64,000 bases of DNA, taken from the NCBI GenBank assembly GCA_029821735.1, contig JALGSU010000014.1, forward strand, positions 1 to 64,000, read 5' to 3'. This DNA is from Candidatus Zipacnadia bacterium (GTDB lineage Bacteria > Armatimonadota > Zipacnadia > Zipacnadales > UBA5352). The stretch's first letter is position 1. Each line of letters begins with the position of its first letter. The notes below the pieces were generated by a model that was given only the letters and a program-made list of their open reading frames with translations, made no database searches and was not told the DNA's origin. Below, piece by piece: positions 8,973 to 17,246 of the stretch. The position numbers and the translations under genes were made by a program.

Positions 8973-10112
8973 TCATTCTGCCGGCTCCGAGAGCTTCCAG
9001 ACAAACGTTTCCCACGGCTCGGCCGCCACCGTGATCCGGCCATCGGCGACGGTCGCACCAGCATCGCGCGTATGTCCCCACGGCTCCAGCCCGGTGCCGT
9101 CGGCGAGACGCCCTTCCGTGCCACGGCTGATCGTGCGGGCGATGGCCTGACCGTTCGCGAGCACCATGTACTTGCCCGTCGGCCGCTCCCAGATCGCGAT
9201 ATGGACATCCTCATCGCGCGCGAACTCAAAGATCTCGGGCTTGTGCGCCGGTGCCACGAGGTCGGCGAACTCGCGCACCTCGCCCATCGCTTCCTTGAAG
9301 GTCGAGTTTATCCACCCATACCCGCCCTGGATCGAGCGGTAGTATGACCACCAGAAAAGCCCGCGCGTGCCCTGGGCCAGGCTGGAGTATGACCAGTAGT
9401 GCAGTTCCGCAGCGCTCGGATACCGGCACTGCTCGGGGTCAATGCCCTTCGACTTCATGTAGTCGGCCATGACCTTCCAGTTCATGCACTGCAGCACCGG
9501 CATGATCGGCGTGCTCTCAAGCGCGACTGCTCGCCCGACGAACTCCGTCACGTTGCCCAGCGGGGCGGTCGGGAAGGGCTCAGCGTGCACCGGGTAGTGG
9601 TCGAGTTGGAGGATGTCACACACCTCGGCGGTCTTCCACCATTCCTTCGTCCACGCTTCGACGATAGCGACCGGCACGTTGGGCGTCTCATACTTGATGA
9701 GCCAGTAGAAGGGCAGCAACTGCGCGTGGGTGAGCTTCCCGGCAGGTTCGTCGTAAAACAGCCAGAAGCCCAGCGCTGGATGGTCTTTGAGCGCCAGCAC
9801 GATCTTGTGCATCTCCGCCAGGCCATGCTCGGCAACCCATTTGCGACCATTGAGATAGACCATCACCTTCAGCCCGTGCTTCTCGGCGAGGTCCATGTAG
9901 GCGAGGTCATCGGCGATGCCCTCGTCACTGGCATCGTTCCCCATCCCATACGTATGCACGTACCCGACGCCCATCTCCTTGACCTGCACCATGGCCCCCT
10001 CGGAATCGACCGAATACATGCCGATCGGGAACTCGTCGGAGGCAAGGTCCAGCGGCTCAGCGGCCAGCGGGGCCGCCAGCAGAATCAAGACAAGAGCGAC
10101 GCAACGATGCAT
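8973..10112 (-). CDS. secreted glycoside hydrolase-like TIM-barrel protein
   Basis: A 379-residue protein with a clear signal peptide (LALILLAAPLAA-type, ending before EPLDLA). The body reads as a barrel: FPIGMYSVDSEGAMVQVKEM, KHGLKVMVYLNGRKW, HPALGFWLFYDEPAGKL, CDILQLDHYPVH and GTRGLFWWSYYRS. The Glu of YDEP is a candidate catalytic residue. The last 80 residues look like a small beta domain. The start has AGGAG at good spacing. It lies 67 nt upstream of the next minus-strand gene and 48 nt after the lyase gene, so it belongs to the operon. It resembles uncharacterised GH5/GH42-like barrels; no family is claimed. Confidence 0.7.
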   Translation of the reverse strand: MHRCVALVLILLAAPLAAEPLDLASDEFPIGMYSVDSEGAMVQVKEMGVGYVHTYGMGNDASDEGIADDLAYMDLAEKHGLKVMVYLNGRKWVAEHGLAEMHKIVLALKDHPALGFWLFYDEPAGKLTHAQLLPFYWLIKYETPNVPVAIVEAWTKEWWKTAEVCDILQLDHYPVHAEPFPTAPLGNVTEFVGRAVALESTPIMPVLQCMNWKVMADYMKSKGIDPEQCRYPSAAELHYWSYSSLAQGTRGLFWWSYYRSIQGGYGWINSTFKEAMGEVREFADLVAPAHKPEIFEFARDEDVHIAIWERPTGKYMVLANGQAIARTISRGTEGRLADGTGLEPWGHTRDAGATVADGRITVAAEPWETFVWKLSEPAE

Positions 10113-10160
10113 GGCAATCTCCTCTGCAGCAACATGGCTTCCTGGCCGCTTAGCTGCGTA

Positions 10161-13100
10161 TCATTTGCTCCACGTGGTCGTCATCGGGATGCGCCAGGTA
10201 GTGGCAGCGCGGGCCTCGAATCCTGCGCCGTCCAGCTTCGTCAAAATTCGCGTCTGATCTCCGGCCTGCCTCACTTCGCGGATCGGGTACCCCCGCCGCA
10301 ACTCGCCATCATCCACGAAGAGCGCCCTGCCGACCAGCGTCTCGTCCGCCGGCAGCGCCGCGTCGACCACAAACCACGAGCTGCCCGCCTCGCTGCCCGT
10401 CTCCAGGATGGTCCCCGACAAGCTCGCCTCCGCAGACGCAACCCGCACCTCGCCTGCCGCCAGCGACGTCCCGCCAATCAGGCAGGCGGCGGACGGCGTC
10501 CGCTCATCCTCGACCACCACCGCCAGGCGACCGTCGCAGGTCACCTCGCCCATTGGCGTGGCAACCGTCAGCGGCGCTGGCTGCGTCATGCTCACCACCA
10601 GGTCCGTGCCCTCGGAGGTCTCGATGGCCAGCGCGATAGCCCCCGCAGGCGCGTCGTCGGGCAGTGGCAGTCTGACCACGCCGCGCACCAGCTCCGCGTC
10701 CGCGGGCCCGCCCACGAACACCGTGGCGAAGATGTCAGCGCCATCGGCGCCCGTGCGTCGGCGGACGATGTAAGGCAGCGTCCCGCCACGGTCGGAGTTG
10801 CGGTGATCGCGCTGACCCCAGCTATCGCCGATCATCACGGTCTCGCCCGCATCGCCCGGCGCGAAGGCCTCGAAGCGATAGCCGTCATCGAGTGTCCACG
10901 CGACGCTCCACGGTCCGGCGCCATCCGCCTGCTCCGAGTCCGCAAGCAGTATCTGCTGACGCTCGAGCAACGTGAAGCTGCCCTCATAGCTCTGCCACTC
11001 CTCGCCCGCGACCACCGGCCGATCCATCTTCACACCGGAGTGGTGGCGATCGTTGGCGGAGGTCGGGTCATTCGGCCAGACCACCGCGCCCACGCTGACC
11101 GTCGGGGCCGACCCGCGCACTGAAAAGCGCACGCGGTACTTCGTCCCTCTCCTGCCGACCAACGCCTTCGCACCCCGGTAACCGTCGGAATCGCCGCATA
11201 TCAGCGCGGCGTTCATCCGTCCGTCCGCATCGAGGGCAGTCGCCTCGATCCGCGCGCAGCGTCCATCGCCCTGCCCCGGTGTGGCGGCCCCCCACTCCGC
11301 CGTGCCGTTGCCTCGGTAGCAGCCCCAGCCCGGCGGCGGCGCGTCCTCTTCCCCCTCGGCGACGGTCGGATTGGGCATCAGGTTCGGCCCCTCCGTGCCG
11401 TCATCGGCAAGCTCGCGGATCTCGACATCGTCCACAAGCAGCTCGCCCAGCGCCGCCACGTGCAGGCGCAGCGCGAACCGCACCTCGCCCTCCTCCGCTT
11501 CCGGCGCAGCTGCCCCCAGGTCGAGACCGTCGACCGCGTAGTCCGTCCCCGGTCCGTGGAAGACATAGTCGCGATCCCGCCCGCCCCCTGCCCGGAAGAT
11601 ATCCACCAGATACGAGCCCGCCTCGCCGTGGTCAATCTGCACGCACGTGCGCCGATACTCAGACGCCCGCTCGTACGCGACCGAGGAGGCCTCCATCGCC
11701 TTGACGCGCGGCGTGACCGAGAACAGATCGAAGCTGCCGCCGCGCCCCTTCGTTCGCTGGTTCTGCCCGTCAAGCATCACCAGGTTGTGCGCCCACGTGC
11801 GCGTGGTCATCTTCTTGTCCGGGTGGTCCCACAGGTAACCCAGATCGCTCAGCAGCTCGCGCCCATCCTGCCAGTAATACAGGTTCAGGCTGTCGTAGTG
11901 ATGGTGCCCGCCCCAGCCGGTCGCGTTGAGCATCGCGAGACTGTCGCGCCCCGTTTCCCCGGTGCGCAGATATCCCTGCGACAGGTACGGGAAGACCACA
12001 TCGGGCAGACTGAAGGCCGCCACCTCGCGCGTCTCCGAGCCCGGTTCGCGGTAGAAGATCGCTGTGCTCACCGAGCCGGGCGTCTCGCCACCGCTCACCG
12101 CCTCCAGCAGAGCCACGTGTTCGTCGGTCGGATACGCCACCGCAATCATCTCCGCGTAAGTGGCGGCGATGCGGGTCGTGCGGTATGAGTCGGCAGATGG
12201 CGGGAAGCGCAGGTTCCCCTGCAGCGTCCAGATCAGCCCCTGCCAGCAGTCGCCGTAGAGCGTGTCGCGGGCCGCATTGAAGCCGTCCAGCCGCGAACCG
12301 TCAGGAGCGGCGTACCCGGTCGGGTCCGAGTAGTCGCGGAACGCGAGCGCGAACTTGCGGATGCCACTCATGGTCATCATGGCGTACGCCGGCGACTCGG
12401 ATGTCCCCCCGTCGGGCAGGAACCACTCATCGACCGTGCGCTGGAATCCGTCCAACCCGAAGCGCACCAGCCCCGGGTGCCCCACGCACATCCCCACGAT
12501 GGCCGCTCCCGCGCGATTGCCCACCGACTTGTTGTTGATCGAGCGATCGCACGCGGCCAGGTAGCTGCCCTCCAGCAACACGTCCCGCTCGATGCGGATG
12601 CGTTCCTCCTCCGAGTAGACCGGCTGCCCGTCTTCCTCGGCGGTGCAGGTCAGGTCATAGGCCTCCGCGAGGATCGTGACGTTGCCGCCGTCCATCCCGT
12701 TCGTGCCCAGCCTGCTCGCCGACCAGTAGCCCGTGTAGAGCACCCGATCTGGCTTGTTGGGTGGATACACCAGCTCGTCCTCGGGCAGTTTCTTGATGTA
12801 CTTGGCCGCCACGTGCGGGTCCATCCCACAATACTCGCCATACCCGTACCCCGCCCGCACCAGATACTCCGGGAACACCTCGGCGAAGCGCAACAGTATC
12901 TCCCGTGCACCACGCGCGTAAGCGGGATCGCCCGTCAGCGCGTGGGCCAGCCCCATCGTGCGCAGCCGCCCGAGCATGTGGCTGACCTTCGAACGCCGGA
13001 TCATCCCCGTGAAGCTCGGCCGCTCATACTGATACCCGAAGGTCTTGAAGGTGTCCCCGCCGTAGAAGCTGATCTTCTGCCCGCTTCCCCACGTGGACTC

Positions 13101-13562
13101 CAGCACAACCGTCTCCGGGTATTCCTCATTGGGGAAGACCGTCCCGCATATCTTGCACTTGATCTCCTCCGGGCGACTCGAAGACCACCTGAACTGCCCG
13201 TTCGGATGCCACGGCAGGCCCTGGGCGCGGCACGCCGGACACGGACCCACGCCGCCCGGAGTCGTCGCCGGGATCATCTGCACCAGGTACTCGGGGCTCA
13301 GCAGTTCGAGCGTGGAGTCCGCGGAGCTGCGCACCGAATCGGCATACTTACGCGCCCATTCGTACTCCTCGATATTGCGGCGCGCGCGCTCGATGTCATC
13401 GGGCTTGATCGACCCGCATGGATGCGTGACCTGATCGCGATACTTCTCCCAGTCCGACCAGTCAGTGGCGTCGGGGAGTTGCGCTGCCACGGGAATCACC
13501 GCCAGGAGAACGCCGAGGGTCAGCAGGATGCTTATCGACTTCAGCAGGTTGGTGCGAGCCAA
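10161..13562 (-). CDS. heparinase II/III-family polysaccharide lyase with inserted binding module
   Basis: A 1133-residue secreted lyase. The signal peptide LLKSISILLTLGVLLAVIPVAAQ is followed by an alpha/alpha toroid (about 50-480, including DRSINNKSVGNRAGAAIVGM). A heparinase II/III beta domain contains GWGGHHHYDSLNLYYW near residue 553, the likely catalytic His/Tyr region, and HNLVMLDGQNQ. CPACRAQG and CKICG (about 110-140) form a probable zinc-ribbon-like insert. Between about 700 and 870 a carbohydrate-binding-like module (LVDDVEIREL, NLMPNPTVAEG) interrupts the C-terminal beta domain, which resumes at WSVAWTLDDGYRFEAF. The start is TTG: the in-frame codon just before it is TGA, and GGAG lies 9 nt upstream. 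The second gene of the operon. It should cleave uronic-acid polysaccharide by beta-elimination; substrate unknown. Confidence 0.85.
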   Translation of the reverse strand: MARTNLLKSISILLTLGVLLAVIPVAAQLPDATDWSDWEKYRDQVTHPCGSIKPDDIERARRNIEEYEWARKYADSVRSSADSTLELLSPEYLVQMIPATTPGGVGPCPACRAQGLPWHPNGQFRWSSSRPEEIKCKICGTVFPNEEYPETVVLESTWGSGQKISFYGGDTFKTFGYQYERPSFTGMIRRSKVSHMLGRLRTMGLAHALTGDPAYARGAREILLRFAEVFPEYLVRAGYGYGEYCGMDPHVAAKYIKKLPEDELVYPPNKPDRVLYTGYWSASRLGTNGMDGGNVTILAEAYDLTCTAEEDGQPVYSEEERIRIERDVLLEGSYLAACDRSINNKSVGNRAGAAIVGMCVGHPGLVRFGLDGFQRTVDEWFLPDGGTSESPAYAMMTMSGIRKFALAFRDYSDPTGYAAPDGSRLDGFNAARDTLYGDCWQGLIWTLQGNLRFPPSADSYRTTRIAATYAEMIAVAYPTDEHVALLEAVSGGETPGSVSTAIFYREPGSETREVAAFSLPDVVFPYLSQGYLRTGETGRDSLAMLNATGWGGHHHYDSLNLYYWQDGRELLSDLGYLWDHPDKKMTTRTWAHNLVMLDGQNQRTKGRGGSFDLFSVTPRVKAMEASSVAYERASEYRRTCVQIDHGEAGSYLVDIFRAGGGRDRDYVFHGPGTDYAVDGLDLGAAAPEAEEGEVRFALRLHVAALGELLVDDVEIRELADDGTEGPNLMPNPTVAEGEEDAPPPGWGCYRGNGTAEWGAATPGQGDGRCARIEATALDADGRMNAALICGDSDGYRGAKALVGRRGTKYRVRFSVRGSAPTVSVGAVVWPNDPTSANDRHHSGVKMDRPVVAGEEWQSYEGSFTLLERQQILLADSEQADGAGPWSVAWTLDDGYRFEAFAPGDAGETVMIGDSWGQRDHRNSDRGGTLPYIVRRRTGADGADIFATVFVGGPADAELVRGVVRLPLPDDAPAGAIALAIETSEGTDLVVSMTQPAPLTVATPMGEVTCDGRLAVVVEDERTPSAACLIGGTSLAAGEVRVASAEASLSGTILETGSEAGSSWFVVDAALPADETLVGRALFVDDGELRRGYPIREVRQAGDQTRILTKLDGAGFEARAATTWRIPMTTTWSK

Positions 13563-13600
13563 TCACATCATCTCCGTCGCTTCACCAGGTTGCGCGTTCG

Positions 13601-16600
13601 TCAGGGCGCGGCCGGCCAGTTCAGGCTCACGCAGCCGCCCGCTGGCACGGTGACGGTCTCTGCCACCGAGGGCAGGCCCGCGAAGGCGGGGTTCGATGAC
13701 AGTTCGCAGGTCACTTCATCTTCGCCCGGGTTCTGAGCGAAGATCTCGATGCCTGCCTCCGTCACCCACGCGACTACCTTCAGACTCGGCGCGTCACAGA
13801 GCACCGGGTGGCCGACCACGACATCCACGTCGCCCTGGTTGAGGTCAAGGTTGGTGTAGCCCACACTCTTGTGGACCGTGACCGGCCTGAGCGGGCCGCC
13901 GTTGACCTGTTTGGCGCACGACCAGTCATCGGTCAGCCCTCGGACGTTGACGAACAGGCCGGTGGGCATCTCCGTTTTCGTCAGTTGCGCCGCGAACGCG
14001 CCCCGCTCCGCGGCGGCAGTCAGGTAGCCCGCAGTGTCCTCAACCTGCCCCTGCGACGCCGTCACCACGTATGCCGGTTCGCAGCCGATGCCGAGCGTGC
14101 GGCGAATGTCGTCGAACACCTGGTTGCCCTCTTCGAGACTGGTGGGCGCCGACACCGCCATGAATGGCAGAAGGAGCCTGTCGCCCTTACGCACCTGCGT
14201 CCCCCCGACCGGCAGACCGAAGAGCGCCGCGAACAGCGTCTCCGTCATCGTGACCCGCGCCGACATCGGCACCAGCGGGAAGATCGCCCCTGCGCCGTTG
14301 GGGTTGGGATATGCCGCCACGTAGTTGCCGGGCCCCATCTGACCAAATGGGTGCACGGGACTGGCGCCGCGGGGCCCGACGCGGTTGATGACTCGACCGT
14401 CCGCGAAGCTGGCGATGAAATGGTCGCCGATGCCCTCAGGCCGACTCCCGTAGTCACTGAAGCTGAAGCCGTGGAGACCGACGCGGGCCTCGGAATCGAA
14501 GCGGAAGTCCCGCAGCGCCGTCACGATGATCGCGTTGAAGCTGATCCCCGGCCGTCCGAAGCTGGCCGTCGGAGTAATGCGACGAAGTGTGCACGCGATG
14601 TACTCGTTGGGCACCGTGCGATACGTCGGTGCGCAGTCACGCCGATCGGGCGTGCCCTCCGGATATTTCTGGTTGACCACCTGCTCCATGATCTGCACTT
14701 CAGGCCCGGCCACCTGGTAGATATTCGTCGCGGCCAACTCGCGGCCGCCCTCCCTGATGCCGCCCTCGATGTACGCAACCGGGCCCGACCAGCCGCCGGT
14801 GCCCGTGGCAACACCGTCCCAGTATGGCGGGTACTCCTCCGCCGGGTCGACCGGACATGGGGCGCTCCAGCGCGGTTCCCAGCCCGCGTAGGCGGAGGCA
14901 GTAGTGCCGGACGTATACACGCTGCGGCCCTTCTCGTTCACCTGCAGGCAGGCGCTGATGGTGTTCTGGTGGTCGCCGCACTGGATGATCCACGTGTCGG
15001 AGAACCGAATGCGGATGTTCGACGACACGAGCATCCCGCCCGCCTCGTCGCGGGCCACGAGGTGGAACACGTGCTGGTCATCCTGCAGCCCCGGGAACTC
15101 CCGCGCGATCTCCTGTCCGTCACCGGCGAAGCGCAGGTAGTCGCCCCCCTTGTCGAGGACTTTCACCTCGCTCATACCTGCCTCGGAGTCGACGTTGAGC
15201 CGTATCCTCCAGAAACGCGACCCCTCGGCCGCCGGCCCCCAGTAGAAGATGTTGATCCCATCCCAGGCTTCGAGCCGCGGACCACTGCTCAGATAGGTCC
15301 CATGGGGGTTGCGCCAGTACGTCAGGTTGGCCTGAGCCTGGGGTGTGATCTGCTCCGCGAGGTCGGCCGCGTCGCGAACCTGCCACACGTTCTGCAGGCC
15401 CATCTGCGCCGCCCCGGCGACCTCCGAGGGAGACTTGAGCAGGTGAAGGGCGAGCGGCACCATGTTGTGGTACTGAGCGTCGAGCGCCAGATAGTGGTCC
15501 AGCGAATCATCAATCAGCTTGCCGTCCTCCCACGTCTGGACGGCACACGAGACCATGTTCTTGAGCATCTGCGGATCGCGGTCGGGATGAAGGTGCAGCC
15601 GCGTGGCGGCGATGAAGCCCATGTGCATCTGGCTGCCCCACAGGTTATACGTGTCATCGATGTGCTCGCCGTCCGGCGCCAGCCCCGGAGGCTTCGGGAA
15701 ATCGAACGTGCCGAAAGCCACATACTGGTCGCCCTGCAAGGTCTCGAAGTCGATCCCCGGCAATGCGAGGAAATCATCGCTGCTGTTTTCTGCACACTGC
15801 TCGCGAAGACCGTTCCAGCCCTCAGGCGTGAGTTGGTCAAGACCCTCGGCGAAAAACACCGCGCTGTAGCCTGCCGCCCGCGCGGCCTCGCAGTATTCGG
15901 CCACGGTCCCGCTCCCCCCCGTCAGCGCCGTCCGCACCCCCGCCAGCACGCGCCAGTGTTCGCGCGGAGGCGCTTCCGGGTACGTGATCGTCGCCCAGTC
16001 CACCTCGTGCGCAGGGTACTGATCCGGGCGCGGCTCGGGGTTCTCGGGGGTCAGATGGCCGCCGAAGGCCCCGCTTGCCACCGATGGCTCCGCCAGCCAG
16101 CCGACGAGTTGCACCAGGAAGCGCCCGGTGTCGCTCGATACCCCGCTGGCCCCGTTCTCCCACACGATGCCCTCGATCGGTTTGCGCCGCGCGCCCCAGA
16201 ACGTCCAGTTCGGCCACAGCGCAAACACCGCCGCCCGACCCTCGCCGACTGACCTCGCTGCGGCCATCGGCGGCTCTGAGGCATAGGTGGCGGGTTCGTC
16301 GAGCATCACGCCGGTCTTCGGCGCGGATGCGGACGAGCGAGTCGTCCTCTCGCCCCGCACCAGCACCTGCCAGTCGTCCCCCGGGTCGAGCGCATACAGC
16401 GTCTTCTGACCGTCCGCGCGCCATGGTCTGGACGGGTAGAACACGGTATTTACGCCCGCCGTCGATGGCGCCTCCGCAATGTTCGTCGTCCACGAGAACG
16501 ACCACCGGATGTACCTCGTCTGCCGGTAGAAGTTCGTCGGGTCGGTGACCTGTTCATCTAGCAGCCGCATGTCCCACGGACTGAGGAGCACGTTGGCCGC

Positions 16601-16993
16601 GACGCGACTCTTGTCCCAGCCGCCCGCGCCCATGCAGGCAAGCACGCCGCCGCCGGCCTGTGCGTATTCATGGATCGCCTGCACGGCTGGCACTATCGCG
16701 TCGGGCAGTTCACCCCGCTCGTTAGCGCCGGGCATGTCAGTCAGAACGATGGCGTTGAAGGGCTGCAGTGACTCCGCCGTCACGGCCTTCCAGCCCAGAA
16801 CACCCACCTCGAAACCCGCGTCGCGGAAATCAGCCACCACGTCGTAGTCCCCGAGGTAGATGAACTTACTGGAGACGAACGCCACCGCCGGCGCCGCATC
16901 CGCAGCGGGCACCAGGACGAGCACCGCCGCCAGCGCCGACAGGACAGCAAAGAGCAAGCGCACCAGTCGACTCGTCGACCTCTGACTAATCAT
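13601..16993 (-). CDS. large secreted multidomain protein, GATase/ThuA-like N-terminus, function unknown
   Basis: The ATG at 16993 has GGAGGGA upstream and starts a signal peptide (LVRLLFAVLSALAAVLVLVPAADA), giving 1130 residues. The ORF track start at 17149 adds an unlikely extension. Residues about 35-330 resemble a class I glutamine amidotransferase/ThuA-like fold (FNAIVLTDMPGANERG, QAGGGVLACMGAGGWDKS). Residues about 380-560 have a PHP-like pattern (EYCEAARAAGYSAVFFAEGLD, FLALPGIDFE), but the usual metal-binding His pairs are not evident. The rest is a long beta-rich region without a recognised family. It is the first gene of the minus-strand operon, 38 nt before the lyase, so it is probably part of the same pathway. 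No catalytic role is claimed. Confidence 0.7.
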   Translation of the reverse strand: MISQRSTSRLVRLLFAVLSALAAVLVLVPAADAAPAVAFVSSKFIYLGDYDVVADFRDAGFEVGVLGWKAVTAESLQPFNAIVLTDMPGANERGELPDAIVPAVQAIHEYAQAGGGVLACMGAGGWDKSRVAANVLLSPWDMRLLDEQVTDPTNFYRQTRYIRWSFSWTTNIAEAPSTAGVNTVFYPSRPWRADGQKTLYALDPGDDWQVLVRGERTTRSSASAPKTGVMLDEPATYASEPPMAAARSVGEGRAAVFALWPNWTFWGARRKPIEGIVWENGASGVSSDTGRFLVQLVGWLAEPSVASGAFGGHLTPENPEPRPDQYPAHEVDWATITYPEAPPREHWRVLAGVRTALTGGSGTVAEYCEAARAAGYSAVFFAEGLDQLTPEGWNGLREQCAENSSDDFLALPGIDFETLQGDQYVAFGTFDFPKPPGLAPDGEHIDDTYNLWGSQMHMGFIAATRLHLHPDRDPQMLKNMVSCAVQTWEDGKLIDDSLDHYLALDAQYHNMVPLALHLLKSPSEVAGAAQMGLQNVWQVRDAADLAEQITPQAQANLTYWRNPHGTYLSSGPRLEAWDGINIFYWGPAAEGSRFWRIRLNVDSEAGMSEVKVLDKGGDYLRFAGDGQEIAREFPGLQDDQHVFHLVARDEAGGMLVSSNIRIRFSDTWIIQCGDHQNTISACLQVNEKGRSVYTSGTTASAYAGWEPRWSAPCPVDPAEEYPPYWDGVATGTGGWSGPVAYIEGGIREGGRELAATNIYQVAGPEVQIMEQVVNQKYPEGTPDRRDCAPTYRTVPNEYIACTLRRITPTASFGRPGISFNAIIVTALRDFRFDSEARVGLHGFSFSDYGSRPEGIGDHFIASFADGRVINRVGPRGASPVHPFGQMGPGNYVAAYPNPNGAGAIFPLVPMSARVTMTETLFAALFGLPVGGTQVRKGDRLLLPFMAVSAPTSLEEGNQVFDDIRRTLGIGCEPAYVVTASQGQVEDTAGYLTAAAERGAFAAQLTKTEMPTGLFVNVRGLTDDWSCAKQVNGGPLRPVTVHKSVGYTNLDLNQGDVDVVVGHPVLCDAPSLKVVAWVTEAGIEIFAQNPGEDEVTCELSSNPAFAGLPSVAETVTVPAGGCVSLNWPAAP

Positions 16994-17246
16994 TGTCAGC
17001 TTCCCTCCACTTGCGTCAGGCTGCTTCCCTCTTCCCCCTGGGGCTCGCAGGGCCTCCCGGACGCCGGTCCGGCGCCCAGTGGCTGAGGGACGCACACACT
17101 TGTGAACTCGTTCCACGCCGCAGCCCTGGTGACCTACCGGAGTCGGCAATGCCGGTGAAGGTGCTCATCAGATGCCTCTCGAAGTGCCAACTCAATACGC
17201 GTGCCCAGACCGTCCGCCACGCGACCTTCGGGAGGCATGTTAAGCC

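Noticed and set aside
9399-11123. 574-aa plus-strand ORF
   Set aside because: Antisense to two well-supported minus-strand genes; Arg/His-rich shadow.
13808-16252. 814-aa plus-strand ORF
   Set aside because: Antisense shadow of the 1130-residue protein.
17150-17246. TTGGCA/TGGCAC sequence as a sigma54 or sigma70 promoter
   Set aside because: The second element does not fit at the required spacing.
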